From contig NZ_JADBEB010000001.1 of NCBI RefSeq assembly GCF_014874095.1, forward strand, positions 4,836,001-4,900,000: a DNA stretch of 64,000 nucleotides, written 5' to 3'. The notes below the pieces were generated by a model, which worked only from the letters and a program-made list of their open reading frames with translations, was not told the origin of the DNA and did not search any database. This document shows, one piece after another, positions 26,366-35,532 of this stretch. Within the stretch, counting starts at the first letter, position 1. Every line of letters begins with the position of its first letter. This DNA comes from Plantactinospora soyae (GTDB taxonomy: Bacteria; Actinomycetota; Actinomycetes; Mycobacteriales; Micromonosporaceae). The translations under genes were made by a program, and so were the position numbers.

Positions 26366-27817
26366 ATGCGTTCCCTGGGACAGGGCGTCGTCGCGCACGA
26401 CAAGCCGGCCGACGGGCGGTCGGCCGGGGACCCCATAACGGTCGGCGGAGTCGGCCGGGACCGGAGCCGACGGCTGGTGACCGGCATCGCCACCGCGGCG
26501 TTGAGCCGGGGGACCGGGGTGGTGGTGCCGCTCGTCCTGATCCCGGTCACGCTGGCGTATCTCGGTGCGGACCGGTACGGGCTCTGGATGGCGGTGACGG
26601 CGCTCACCGCCATGGCGGCCTTCACCGACCTCGGGCTCGGGAACGGACTGATGACCAAGCTCGCGCCCTGCTACGCCAGCGGGGACACGGGCAGGGCGCG
26701 GGGCTACATCTCGAGCGCGTACGTGGTGCTGGCGGCGATCTCACTGGCGACCTGCTGCCTGCTCTGGCTGCTGTCCGGCGTCATCGGCTGGTCGTCGATC
26801 CTCAACGTGTCCGGTACCGCGACACCCTCGGACGCCCGGAACATCGCACTGGTCTGCCTGACCGCCTTCGTCCTGAACATTCCGCTCTCGCTGGTCGTCC
26901 GCGTCCAGTACGCGTACCAGCAGGTCGGCCGGAGCAACATCTGGCAGGCGGTGGGGAGCCTGTCGGCGCTGCCCCTCACCCTCGGGGCGGTGCACGCCGG
27001 CCTGCCGCCGGTCGCGGTCATCGCGGCCACCGTACTGGGACCGGTGTTGGTCAACGTGGTCAACACCGGCTGGATGTACCTGCGGCACATGCCGGAGATC
27101 GGCCCCCGGATCGCATCCGTCGACCCGCGGATCGCCCGGGAACTGATGCGGCTGGGTGGGCTGTTCTTCCTGCTGACCATCCTGTGGTCCGCGGCGACCC
27201 AGGCGGACGTCCTGATCGTCGCGCACGCGCTGGGCCTGGAGAGCGTCACCACGTACGCGGTGCCGGTCCGGCTGTTCAACCTGCTCGGCTTCCTCGTCAC
27301 GCTGGTGAACCTTCCGCTCTGGTCCGCCAACGGTGACGCGCTGGCACAGGGCCACCTGGGTTGGGTGCGCCAGACCACCCGGCGCATGACGCTGTTCTCC
27401 ACGTTGACCGCACTGCTGCCGGCCATCGTGCTGGTGCTGGTCGGCGACCGTCTGCTCGGCACCTGGTTCGGAGTTCCGCCCGGCGCGGACCACTGGCTGC
27501 TCGTCGGGCTCGCCGTGTGGGGAGTGACGCTCGCGGCCACCTCTCCACGGGCGATGGTGCAGAACGCCGCCGGTGTCGTCCGGCCGCAACTGCTCGGCGT
27601 GGGGCTCTACCTCGTACTGTCGCTGGTCGGGAAGTGGTACGGCGCGAAGTGGTACGGCATCGCCGCCGTCCCGTACGTCTCGATCGTCACCTACCTGCTG
27701 ACCGTGATCCCCTGCACGGTGTACGGCTACCGGCAGGCGCTGGCGGTGTCCGGGCCGGCCGGCTCCCGGGGTGAGGCGACCCCGGTGCGGCAGACGACTG
27801 GCCCAGGGGTGGGCTGA
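26366..27817 (+). CDS. polysaccharide flippase, Wzx/MOP-like membrane protein
   Basis: A 483-residue integral membrane protein with about 12-14 hydrophobic segments after a hydrophilic N-terminus of about 35 residues. The segment following SRGTGVVVPLVLIPVTLAYL, with GADRYGLWMAVTAL, is characteristic of the polysaccharide-synthesis branch of the MOP superfamily. It should flip undecaprenyl-diphosphate-linked repeat units to the outer face for the polymerase at 39154-40815. It lies 11 bases after the epimerase gene. No alternative start is clearly better than the ATG at 26366. Confidence 0.9.
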   Translation: MRSLGQGVVAHDKPADGRSAGDPITVGGVGRDRSRRLVTGIATAALSRGTGVVVPLVLIPVTLAYLGADRYGLWMAVTALTAMAAFTDLGLGNGLMTKLAPCYASGDTGRARGYISSAYVVLAAISLATCCLLWLLSGVIGWSSILNVSGTATPSDARNIALVCLTAFVLNIPLSLVVRVQYAYQQVGRSNIWQAVGSLSALPLTLGAVHAGLPPVAVIAATVLGPVLVNVVNTGWMYLRHMPEIGPRIASVDPRIARELMRLGGLFFLLTILWSAATQADVLIVAHALGLESVTTYAVPVRLFNLLGFLVTLVNLPLWSANGDALAQGHLGWVRQTTRRMTLFSTLTALLPAIVLVLVGDRLLGTWFGVPPGADHWLLVGLAVWGVTLAATSPRAMVQNAAGVVRPQLLGVGLYLVLSLVGKWYGAKWYGIAAVPYVSIVTYLLTVIPCTVYGYRQALAVSGPAGSRGEATPVRQTTGPGVG

Positions 27818-28057
27818 CCCGTGCGCGAAGTACGGCGGCACCCCCGATCGGATGGGAATCCGCCGGTTCAACGAACCAACTCGTCTACAGTGAGCGACTG
27901 TGCCCGGACTATCAGTGATGGACGCGGCGTACGCCCGGGCCTTCAAGCCGGGCTCGGCACCGAACGCCGTACGACGGTGTTCAGCCGGGACTTCAACCGA
28001 TGGGCACGCCGCCGCGCAGGCGGATGAACCGAACTAACTGGACGATGGTTGGCGGAT

Positions 28058-28741
28058 ATGAACAGACAGTCAGTGCAGGCGCGGCTCCGCACCCTGCTGC
28101 CGGGGGTTCCCCGCTCCCGGGGTGAGGCGCTGGCGTCCCTGCACCTCCTGGCAACCCTGCGGGCCCAGGGGTGGCAGCGCTCGATGAGGGGCGGGGCGCC
28201 GGTCAACGCGAGCGGCGAGCCACAGCCGTGGCTGACCTATCCGGCGGTGGACTGGCTCGAACGGGCGCTGACCCCGAGCGCCCGGGTCTTCGAGTACGGC
28301 GCCGGTTCGTCGACCTCCTGGTTCGCCCGGTCCGGCCGGGTCAAGGAGATCGTCTCCGTGGAGCACGACCCGGGGTGGTTCGCCCGACTGCCCCAGCCGC
28401 CGAACGGAAAGATCAACTACGTGCCCTGTGAGGGTACGTGGTGGGAGACGGACGTACGGGCGCCGTACGTGCGGGCGATCGCCGACGGAGCGCCCTGGGA
28501 CGTGATCGTCATCGACGGCATGGCCCGGAACACCTGCGCCCGGATCGCCGCCGACCACCTCACCCCGGCCGGCATGGTGGTGCTCGACGACACCGACAAC
28601 GCCGCATCCGTACCGGGGCAGGTCGAACTCGCCGACCGGGGGCTCGGTCGGCTGGACTTCTGGGGACTCAAGCCCGGGATCGGCACCCGGACCTGTACGT
28701 CGGTCTTCGGTCGGGACATCGACTCCTGGCTGCACAGATGA
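28058..28741 (+). CDS. class I SAM-dependent methyltransferase-like protein
   Basis: A 227-residue soluble protein. Motif I of a class I methyltransferase fold is FEYGAGSSTSWFA near residue 80. VSVEHDPGWF gives the acidic end of beta 2, and WDVIVIDGMARNTC continues beta 4. LTPAGMVVLDDTDN resembles the Asp-Asp stretch of metal-aided O-methyltransferases. It probably methylates a sugar or lipid intermediate; the acceptor is unknown. The ATG at 28058 is used; a TTG three codons earlier is possible. It overlaps the next gene by ATGA, so the two are translated together. The 240 bases upstream show no gene. Confidence 0.8.
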   Translation: MNRQSVQARLRTLLPGVPRSRGEALASLHLLATLRAQGWQRSMRGGAPVNASGEPQPWLTYPAVDWLERALTPSARVFEYGAGSSTSWFARSGRVKEIVSVEHDPGWFARLPQPPNGKINYVPCEGTWWETDVRAPYVRAIADGAPWDVIVIDGMARNTCARIAADHLTPAGMVVLDDTDNAASVPGQVELADRGLGRLDFWGLKPGIGTRTCTSVFGRDIDSWLHR

Positions 28742-29931
28742 CCCGGCGTGGAGCCTGGGTGGCCCAGGTCGGCCCGTTCCTCTTTCCCTGGGGGCAGCCG
28801 GGTTCCCGGCGGGTCTACGGCGTGGCCAGGTCGCTGGCCGCCGCCGGCTACGACGTCGTGGTGGCCAGCGGCGAGGACGGGCCCGCGACACCGACCCGGC
28901 TAGACGAGGTCGACGGTCCAGGCTCCGTCCGGTACCTCGGACTGGGGGAGATTCCGTCGGCCGAGGCCAGCCGGCTCAGCCGGTCCGTGCAGTGGTTCCT
29001 GCGCTGGGGGCAGCGGACGGCCCAATGGCTGGATGCCCAGCCGACGTTGCCGTCGCACGTCGTGGTCGCCGGTGGCGACGCGCCGTACATGCTGCACCTG
29101 CGGCGATGGTGCCGGCGCAACCGGATCCCGCTGATCGCCGACGTCGTCGACTGGTACAGCCCGCGGCAGCTCCGGGGCGGCGTCCTCGGTCCTCCGCACC
29201 TCAGCGCCCAGGCGGCGTTGCGCTACTACTACCCCCGGTGCGACGGCATCATCGCGGTGAGTTCCTTCCTGGAACGGCACTACCGCGACCGGGGACGTCG
29301 GGTGCTGCGGGTGCCGCCGACGCTCGACGTGCGGAACCTGGCCGTACCCGAGACCGGGGCCGGGAGCGGCGGACCCGATCTCACCCTGGTGTACGCCGGC
29401 TCGCCGGGCCGGAAGGACCTGATCATCGACATGATCCGCGCGGTGGACCGGCTGGACCGGGAGGGGGCCAGGATCGAGCTGCGGATCTACGGTCCGTCGC
29501 CGCAACAGGTGCGGGGCCTGCTCGGTGCCGAGCCGCCGCCCGGCAGCGTACGGCTGCTGGGGCGGCTGCCGCAGCAGGAGATCCCGCGCGCGTTGCAGGA
29601 GGCGGACTTCAGTGTGCTGCTGCGCCGGCCGGAACGGGGCAACCAGGCGGGCTTCCCGACGAAGTTCTGCGAGAGCCTCGCCAACGGAACACCGGTGATC
29701 GCCAACCTCACCAGCGACCTGGGCGGCTACCTGACCGACGGCCGGGAGGGACTCGTCTGCGCCGACCACTCGGTGACCGGGCTCGGCGAGACGCTCCGGA
29801 CGGCGCTGCGACTGACCCCCGGGCAGCGGCGGCAGATGCGCGAGGCCGCACGCCGCCGGGCGCTCGAGGAGTTCGACTTCCGGGCGTACGCGGAGCCGCT
29901 CGGCACCTTCCTGGACACCGTCCGGCTCTGA
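28738..29931 (+). CDS. glycosyltransferase, GT4 family
   Basis: A 397-residue GT-B enzyme. The N-terminal domain has the Gly-rich acceptor-side loop PFLFPWGQPGSRRVYGVARS near 12. The C-terminal domain has YAGSPGRKD near 220 and the donor-binding stretch FSVLLRRPERGNQAGFPTKF near 290, then ESLANGTPVIAN. The PTKF-x-E form replaces the usual E-x7-E and is seen in other polysaccharide GT4 enzymes. The start ATG at 28738 overlaps the preceding stop by 4 bases. It adds one sugar to the lipid-linked repeat; donor unknown. Confidence 0.88.
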   Translation: MTRRGAWVAQVGPFLFPWGQPGSRRVYGVARSLAAAGYDVVVASGEDGPATPTRLDEVDGPGSVRYLGLGEIPSAEASRLSRSVQWFLRWGQRTAQWLDAQPTLPSHVVVAGGDAPYMLHLRRWCRRNRIPLIADVVDWYSPRQLRGGVLGPPHLSAQAALRYYYPRCDGIIAVSSFLERHYRDRGRRVLRVPPTLDVRNLAVPETGAGSGGPDLTLVYAGSPGRKDLIIDMIRAVDRLDREGARIELRIYGPSPQQVRGLLGAEPPPGSVRLLGRLPQQEIPRALQEADFSVLLRRPERGNQAGFPTKFCESLANGTPVIANLTSDLGGYLTDGREGLVCADHSVTGLGETLRTALRLTPGQRRQMREAARRRALEEFDFRAYAEPLGTFLDTVRL

Positions 29932-29933
29932 CC

Positions 29934-29986
29934 CTCGTCCGGACAGTCCCGGCTCGGCTCCTCGTCCGGACAGTCCGGCTCGGCTC
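29934..29986. repeat. 27-bp direct tandem duplication in a convergent gap
   Basis: Two copies, 29934-29960 and 29961-29986, both beginning CTCGTCCGGACAGTC; the second lacks one C. They fill the gap between the two convergent glycosyltransferase genes. Confidence 0.8.
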
Positions 29987-29992
29987 CGGCCG

Positions 29993-31225
29993 TCACCCGT
30001 ACAGCCGCTCGGAGCGGGTCCCGGCACCCGCGCCGGCCGTGCGCAGGGCGTGGTAGAAGACGTCCCGCCGCCGCGCCAGCGGCTCGTCGGCGAAGTCGGC
30101 GGCCCGGCCCAGGTTGCGGGCCGAGGCGGCGGCCATCCGGGCCGGATCGGTCAGGAACTGCCGGATCGACCCGGCGAGGCTCTCCGGGTCGTCCGGCGGT
30201 ACGAGGTCGTCCGGCGGCAGCAACTCGGGTATCCCGCCCACCGCCGTGCCGACGGCGGGCAGTCCCCGGGCCATCGCCTCGATCAGCGCCTTCGGCAGTC
30301 CCTCCGTTCGGGACGGCATGACGAACAGGTCCGCCTCGTCGAGCCGGTGGCGTACCTCGGCCCCGGCGGGGAGCGCACCGGTCAGCACCACCCGGTCCGC
30401 CACGCCCAGGCGCTCGGCGAGCCGTTCGAGCCGGGGCCGGCACCGGCCCTCGCCGACGTGCACGAGCCGCAGTGCGAGTCCGGTCGCCACGAGCCGGGCG
30501 AGGGCCTCGACCAGGGTGTCGACGCCCTTGTACATCTGCTCCAGCGTGCCGACCGACACCAGCGTGTGGCCCTGCCGCCCGGGATCGGGGCGGCGCGGAC
30601 CGTCCCGGTACGCCTCGGCGGGAAGTTCGATGCTGGAATAGGCCGCCGTGACCGCCCCGGTCCGGGCCGGGTAGCGGGCCTGTAGGTAGCGGTCGGTCAC
30701 GTAGGCCGCCCCGACCGCGTTGCGGCACTGGCGCCGCAACCGCGCCGTCTCCCGCTGGCGCAGCAGCGGGCGCAGCGGATGCCGGATCACCCCCGGGGCG
30801 AACACGTCGTACGGGTCACCCACGACCTCGACCGCGTAGGGCAGCCCGGCCCGCTCGCGCGACGCCGCCAGCAGCGAACCGAGCGGGGACGGCACCCGCA
30901 GGACGACCGTGTCCCCGTCCTCCGCCGCCGCCCGCACCGCCCGGACGACCGCCGCCCGGCGGGCCAGATACTGCGCCGGCCCGATGTAGCAGGGCACCGG
31001 CCACACCTCGACCCCGGCGCCGTCCACCCGCTTCGCGCCGTCGTCGCGCCGGGGGACGTCGGCCACCCGGGCGAGCACCCGGACCCGGTCGAACGCCGAC
31101 AGGTACCGGGTGAAGAACGGGTACGCCGGTCCGCCCCGGGTCCAGATCGCCCCGTCCGGAGAACGGCTGAACCGTGCCTCGACGGTCACCACCACTCGGG
31201 TCCCGGGAGATTGAGAAGCGTTCAC
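29993..31225 (-). CDS. glycosyltransferase, GT4 family
   Basis: A 410-residue GT-B glycosyltransferase. The N-terminal part includes DGAIWTRGGPAYPFFTRYL near 25. The C-terminal domain shows LVSVGTLEQMYKGVDTLVEA near 222 and the E-x7-E signature EGLPKALIE near 312, followed by MARGLPAVGTAVGGIPE. It starts at the GTG at 31225 with GGAGG 8 nt upstream. It is divergent from the capE-like gene and stands alone on the minus strand within the cluster, so it may be separately controlled. Donor and acceptor are unknown. Confidence 0.9.
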   Translation of the reverse strand: MNASQSPGTRVVVTVEARFSRSPDGAIWTRGGPAYPFFTRYLSAFDRVRVLARVADVPRRDDGAKRVDGAGVEVWPVPCYIGPAQYLARRAAVVRAVRAAAEDGDTVVLRVPSPLGSLLAASRERAGLPYAVEVVGDPYDVFAPGVIRHPLRPLLRQRETARLRRQCRNAVGAAYVTDRYLQARYPARTGAVTAAYSSIELPAEAYRDGPRRPDPGRQGHTLVSVGTLEQMYKGVDTLVEALARLVATGLALRLVHVGEGRCRPRLERLAERLGVADRVVLTGALPAGAEVRHRLDEADLFVMPSRTEGLPKALIEAMARGLPAVGTAVGGIPELLPPDDLVPPDDPESLAGSIRQFLTDPARMAAASARNLGRAADFADEPLARRRDVFYHALRTAGAGAGTRSERLYG

Positions 31226-31276
31226 GTAAGGGGCCTCCGCATTCGATCCGAGGCGAGCCGGGACGCAATATCTCTG

Positions 31277-31313
31277 TAGGACTAAATCAGATTAAGGATG
31301 CCCTTTGGTCCTA
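31277..31313. promoter_or_regulatory. inverted repeat in the AT-rich divergent promoter region
   Basis: TAGGACTAAA (31277-31286) and TTTGGTCCTA (31304-31313) pair at 9 of 10 positions around 17 bases. They lie in the 170-base region between the GT4 gene (minus) and the capE-like gene (plus), which is noticeably less GC-rich than its surroundings. The site may be an operator or an RNA hairpin. Confidence 0.4.
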
Positions 31314-31395
31314 ACAGCGGATGTGCCGCGAATTCTGCGTGTCTTTCGCCTTGTCACCTCGTTGACCCCGGTGTTGTAGACGAACGGGAGTACGG

Positions 31396-32433
31396 ATGAC
31401 CTTCCTGCCCGCCGGCCGCCGGGTGCTGATCACCGGTGGCACCGGTTCCTTCGGTCGAACCATGGCGCGCCGGCTCCTGCACCGGGACGTGGGCGAGGTC
31501 CGGATACTCAGCCGTGACGAGGCCAAACAGGACGCCATGCGCCGGACGATCGGCGACGACCGGGTGCGCTACCACGTGGGCGACGTACGCGACTACGACA
31601 CGGTGCTGCGGGCCAGCCGGGACGTGGACTTCGTGTTCCACGCGGCGGCGCTCAAGCAGGTGCCGTCCTGCGAGTTCTTTCCGCTGGAGGCGGTCCGGAC
31701 GAACGTGCTCGGCAGCGCCAACGTGGTCGAGGCGGCCGACCGCAACGGGGTCAGCTCGGTCGTCGTACTCAGCACCGACAAGGCGGTCTATCCGGTCAAC
31801 GCGATGGGGATGAGCAAGGCGTTGATGGAGAAGGTGGCGCAGGCGCACGCCCGGAACAACCCACGCAGCCGTACGACGGTGTCGTGCGTGCGGTACGGCA
31901 ACGTCATGTACTCGCGCGGCTCGGTGATCCCGCTCTTCGTGGAGCAGATCAAGGCGGGTCGGGCGCTGACCGTCACCAACCCGGCCATGACCCGCTTCCT
32001 GATGTCGCTGGACGACTCGGTGGAACTCGTGGAGCACGCGTTCTCGCACGCCCGGCCGGGCGACGTGTTCATCCGCAAGGCGAGCGCCTGCACCCTCGGC
32101 GACCTGGCCGCCGCGCTCTGCCAGTTGTTCGACGCGCCCGCCAAGCTCGACGTGATCGGGGTACGGCACGGCGAGAAGCTGGACGAGACGCTGGCCAGCC
32201 GCGAGGAACTGGCCCAGGCCGAGGACTTCGGGGAGTTCTTCCGGGTACCGGTCGACGCCCGCGACCTCAACTACGCCCTGTACGTCTCCGAGGGCGACCC
32301 GAGTACGGACACCGTCGACTTCAACTCCGCCAACGCGCCCCGGCTGGACGTACCGGAGATCGTCTCGCTGCTGCGGACGCTGCCCGAGATCCGCGCGGAG
32401 CTGGCCCTGCGCGAACCGGTGCTGATGTCATGA
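31396..32433 (+). CDS. capE: UDP-GlcNAc 4,6-dehydratase/5-epimerase, CapE (WbjB/FnlA) type
   Basis: A 345-residue soluble SDR without membrane helices. It has GGTGSFGRTMARRLL near 14, FHAAALKQVPSCEFFP near 83, and the active stretch STDKAVYPVNAMGMSKALME near 132-151 with Met replacing the usual Tyr of YxxxK, as in CapE/FlaA1 enzymes. CapE converts UDP-GlcNAc to the 4-keto-6-deoxy-L-talo form, first step to UDP-L-FucNAc. Products of the next two genes match CapF and CapG, and all three overlap by ATGA. The ATG at 31396 has GGGAG 5 nt upstream. Confidence 0.93.
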   Translation: MTFLPAGRRVLITGGTGSFGRTMARRLLHRDVGEVRILSRDEAKQDAMRRTIGDDRVRYHVGDVRDYDTVLRASRDVDFVFHAAALKQVPSCEFFPLEAVRTNVLGSANVVEAADRNGVSSVVVLSTDKAVYPVNAMGMSKALMEKVAQAHARNNPRSRTTVSCVRYGNVMYSRGSVIPLFVEQIKAGRALTVTNPAMTRFLMSLDDSVELVEHAFSHARPGDVFIRKASACTLGDLAAALCQLFDAPAKLDVIGVRHGEKLDETLASREELAQAEDFGEFFRVPVDARDLNYALYVSEGDPSTDTVDFNSANAPRLDVPEIVSLLRTLPEIRAELALREPVLMS

Positions 32434-33560
32434 ACCTGGCCCTCACCGGCGCCGGCGGTTTCCTCGGCTGGCACGTACGCGTACTGGTCCGGGCGCTGGG
32501 CTGGCCCGATCCGACCGTGCTGACCCGGGCCGACCTCGCCGACCCGGACGTCGTGGCGGCGAAGCTCGACGGTGTCGGCCGGCTGCTGCACCTGGCCGGC
32601 GTCAACCGGGGCGACCCGGCCGACGTGGCCGCCGGCAACGTGGAACTGGCCGCGTCACTCGCCCGGGCCCTGCGCCGGTGCGCCCAGCCGCCGCCGACGG
32701 TCGTCTTCGCCAACTCCACCCAGGCCGGCAACGGCACCCCGTACGGCGACTCGAAGGCGGTGGCCGCGGCCACCCTGGCCACCGTGGCGGAGCGGGGTGT
32801 GCACTTCGTCGACCTCCGGCTGCCCAACCTGTACGGCGAGCACGGCCGGCCACACTACAACTCCGTAGTGGCGACCTTCTGCCGGCTGCTCGCCGACGGG
32901 GGTGAGCCCGAGGTCCGGGACGACCGGGAACTCGATCTCGTGCACGCGGGCGACGCGGCGGCGCTGCTGGTCGACGCGCCGGCCAGGGGTGCCTGGGACA
33001 GCACGCTGCCGAGCCTGCGGATCGGCGTACGGGCCCTCGCCGGGCGACTCGGCGACTTCGCGGCGACGTACCGCGACGGTCAGATCCCGGCACTGCGGGA
33101 CCGGCACGACGTACGACTCTTCAACACCTACCGGTCACACTGCTTTCCGGCGCACTACCCGCTGCCGCTGGCCCGGCACGCCGACCGGCGCGGCGAACTG
33201 GTCGAGGTGGTCAAGGCGCACGGCGGCGCCGGCCAGACCTTCTGCTCCACCAGCCGTCCCGGGATCACCCGGGGCGAGCACTTCCATCTGGCCAAGGTGG
33301 AACGCTTCGCGGTGCTGCGCGGCACCGCCGAGATCAGCCTGCGCCGGGTCGGCCACACCGAGGTGACCCGGTTCGCGGTCAGCGGCGACGAGCCGGTGGT
33401 GGTGGACATGCCGACGATGTGGGTGCACCACATCACCAACACCGGGCCGGACGAACTCCTCACCCTCTTCTGGGCCAACGAGATCTTCGACCCGGCCCGG
33501 CCGGACACCTATCCGGAGCCGGTGGACGGCCCGGCCCGGGTACCGGCGGTGGTGGGATGA
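32430..33560 (+). CDS. capF: CapF/WbjC-type bifunctional NDP-sugar epimerase-reductase
   Basis: A 376-residue two-domain protein. The N-terminal SDR (about 1-240) starts MNLALTGAGGFLGWHV and has TPYGDSKAVA. The C-terminal cupin (about 250-370) holds the metal-binding residues in SRPGITRGEHFHLAKVERF and PTMWVHHITNTG. CapF epimerises C3 in the cupin and reduces C4 in the SDR to give UDP-6-deoxy-L-talose-NAc. It overlaps capE and capG by 4 bases each. Confidence 0.93.
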   Translation: MNLALTGAGGFLGWHVRVLVRALGWPDPTVLTRADLADPDVVAAKLDGVGRLLHLAGVNRGDPADVAAGNVELAASLARALRRCAQPPPTVVFANSTQAGNGTPYGDSKAVAAATLATVAERGVHFVDLRLPNLYGEHGRPHYNSVVATFCRLLADGGEPEVRDDRELDLVHAGDAAALLVDAPARGAWDSTLPSLRIGVRALAGRLGDFAATYRDGQIPALRDRHDVRLFNTYRSHCFPAHYPLPLARHADRRGELVEVVKAHGGAGQTFCSTSRPGITRGEHFHLAKVERFAVLRGTAEISLRRVGHTEVTRFAVSGDEPVVVDMPTMWVHHITNTGPDELLTLFWANEIFDPARPDTYPEPVDGPARVPAVVG

Positions 33561-34696
33561 GCGGCTCCGCCGCGACCCGGGTGATGACGGTGGTCGGCAC
33601 CCGACCGGAGATCATCCGGCTGTCCCGGGTGCTCGACCGGCTGGACCGCACCCTGGACCACGTGCTCGTGCACACCGGGCAGAACTGGGACCACTCCCTG
33701 TCGGACGTGTTCTTCACCGAGCTGCGGCTGCGCAGGCCCGACCGCTTCCTCCGGGTCGACACGTCGTCGCTGGGCCGGGTCCTCGGCGGGGTGCTGATCG
33801 GCATGGAGGAGGCGATCACCGAGCTGCGCCCCGACGCGCTGCTGGTGCTGGGTGACACGAACAGTTGCATCGCCGCGTTGATGGCCCGCCGGATGCGGAT
33901 CCCCGTCTACCACATGGAGGCCGGCAACCGGTGCTTCGACCTCAACGTGCCGGAGGAGACGAACCGGCGGCTGGTGGACCACGTCGCCGACTTCAACCTG
34001 GTCTACACCGAACACGCCCGGCGTAACCTGCTCGCCGAGGGACTGCACCCGAGGCGGATCCTGCACACCGGCTCGCCGATGCGCGAGGTGTTGGAGCACC
34101 ACCGTACGGAGATCGCCGGCTCGTCAATCCTCGACCAGCTCGAACTGCGGCCGGACCGCTACTTCGTGGTGAGTGCCCACCGCGAGGAGAACGTCGACGA
34201 TCCGGGCCGGCTCCGACGCCTGCTGGACTGCCTCCGCGCGGTACGCGACACCTGGCAACTGCCGGTGCTGGTCTCCACCCATCCCCGTACCCGCAAGCGC
34301 CTCGAGGCGTTGACCACCGACGCCACCACCCTGGACGGGGTCGCGTTCCACGAGCCGTTCGGGCTCTTCGACTATGTACACCTCCAGATGGGGGCCAGGT
34401 GCACGCTCTCGGACAGCGGCACGATCAGCGAGGAGTCGGCCATCCTCGGCTTTCCGGCGGTGACGCTGCGGGAGTCGATCGAGCGCCCCGAGGCGCTGGA
34501 CGCCGGCGGAATCATCATGACCGGGCTGGATCCCGCCGGGGTGGTCGAGGCGATCTCGGTCGCGGTCGACCAGGTCCGCGCCGAGGGCGTGCCCTGTCCG
34601 GCGGACTACCGGGTTCCGGACACCTCCCGCCGGGTCGTCGACTTCATCCTCTCCACGGTCCGCCGCCACCACGACTGGGCCGGCATCCGGCGATGA
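33557..34696 (+). CDS. capG: UDP-N-acetylglucosamine 2-epimerase-like, CapG/WbjD type
   Basis: A 379-residue non-hydrolysing epimerase with [16 protein letters not shown] near 14, [15 protein letters not shown] near 38, [12 protein letters not shown] and [16 protein letters not shown] near 290. In this cassette the enzyme inverts C2 to give UDP-L-FucNAc. The ATG at 33557 overlaps capF by ATGA. The form HTGQNWD, rather than the HTGQH of WecB, fits the CapG/WbjD branch. It completes a contiguous, translationally coupled CapEFG pathway. Confidence 0.93.
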   Translation: MSGSAATRVMTVVGTRPEIIRLSRVLDRLDRTLDHVLVHTGQNWDHSLSDVFFTELRLRRPDRFLRVDTSSLGRVLGGVLIGMEEAITELRPDALLVLGDTNSCIAALMARRMRIPVYHMEAGNRCFDLNVPEETNRRLVDHVADFNLVYTEHARRNLLAEGLHPRRILHTGSPMREVLEHHRTEIAGSSILDQLELRPDRYFVVSAHREENVDDPGRLRRLLDCLRAVRDTWQLPVLVSTHPRTRKRLEALTTDATTLDGVAFHEPFGLFDYVHLQMGARCTLSDSGTISEESAILGFPAVTLRESIERPEALDAGGIIMTGLDPAGVVEAISVAVDQVRAEGVPCPADYRVPDTSRRVVDFILSTVRRHHDWAGIRR

Positions 34697-34758
34697 GGCG
34701 ACCGGCCGGGGACACGGCCGACGGGAAAGGGCGACGCGGGAACGGGGCTGGAGGTTCA

Positions 34759-34791
34759 ATGGCGACAGATCGGACGACGACATGCACGTAG
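34759..34791 (+). other. ten-codon leader ORF overlapping the nucleotidyltransferase start
   Basis: ATG at 34759 has GGAGG 4 nt upstream and reads [10 protein letters not shown] before TAG at 34789-34791. The next gene's ATG (34782) lies inside it, with only poor Shine-Dalgarno matches of its own. Ribosomes ending at the TAG could re-initiate at 34782. Confidence 0.35.
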
Positions 34792-35510
34792 TGATAATGG
34801 CCGGCGGCAAGGGCACCCGGTTGCGGCCGTACACGACGGCGCTGCCGAAGCCGCTGGTGCCGATCGGTGACAGCCACGCCATCCTGGAGATCGTCCTGCA
34901 CCAGTTGGCGGCGCAGGGGTTCGCCGACGTCACGCTCGCGATCAACCACATGGGCTCGCTGATCCGCGCCTTCGTCGGCGACGGCTCGCGGTTCGGCCTC
35001 CGGGTGGACTACGTCGAGGAGCGGGTGCCGCTCTCGACCATCGGGCCGCTGTTCGGCCTCCGGGACCGGCTGCCCGAGCACTTCCTGGTAATGAACGGGG
35101 ACGTCCTCACCGACCTCAACTACGCGGACCTGCTGCACACCCACGCCGCCTCGGGCGCACCACTGACCGTCGCGACCTGCCACCGTACGGTCAACGTCGA
35201 CTTCGGCGTGCTCTCGGTCACCGACGGCAGGATCGTCAGCTTCAGCGAGAAGCCCAACCTCGACTACCAGGTCAGCATGGGCGTCTACGGGCTCTCGGCC
35301 CGCACCATCGCCGGGTACCCGGAGGGGTTGGCGTTCGGGTTCGACCAGCTGATGCTGGAGCTGCTCGGCCGGGGCGAGTCGCCGGCCAGCTACGACTTCA
35401 CCGGCTACTGGCTGGACATCGGCCGCCCCGAGGACTACGACGAGGCCAACCGCCGGTTCGATGCGCTGAAGCCGATCCTGCTGCCCAGCCCGGTACCGGA
35501 GCCGGTGTGA
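34782..35510 (+). CDS. sugar-1-phosphate nucleotidyltransferase
   Basis: A 242-residue enzyme making an NDP-sugar from NTP and a sugar-1-phosphate. The signature [20 protein letters not shown] opens the protein, MNGDVLTDL near 105 gives the metal-binding Asp, and [15 protein letters not shown] gives the sugar-binding region. It lacks a C-terminal beta-helix, so it is the short RmlA/RfbF/ManC-like type; base and sugar specificity are not readable. It follows capG by 85 bases and appears to depend on a short leader ORF for translation. Confidence 0.88.
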   Translation: MHVVIMAGGKGTRLRPYTTALPKPLVPIGDSHAILEIVLHQLAAQGFADVTLAINHMGSLIRAFVGDGSRFGLRVDYVEERVPLSTIGPLFGLRDRLPEHFLVMNGDVLTDLNYADLLHTHAASGAPLTVATCHRTVNVDFGVLSVTDGRIVSFSEKPNLDYQVSMGVYGLSARTIAGYPEGLAFGFDQLMLELLGRGESPASYDFTGYWLDIGRPEDYDEANRRFDALKPILLPSPVPEPV

Positions 35511-35532
35511 CCGGGCGGGGCGGGGAGCGGCC

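Noticed and set aside
27821-28027. Plus-strand frame of 68 codons before the methyltransferase-like gene
   Set aside because: Arg/Thr/Ser-rich without a motif or ribosome site; likely untranslated leader.
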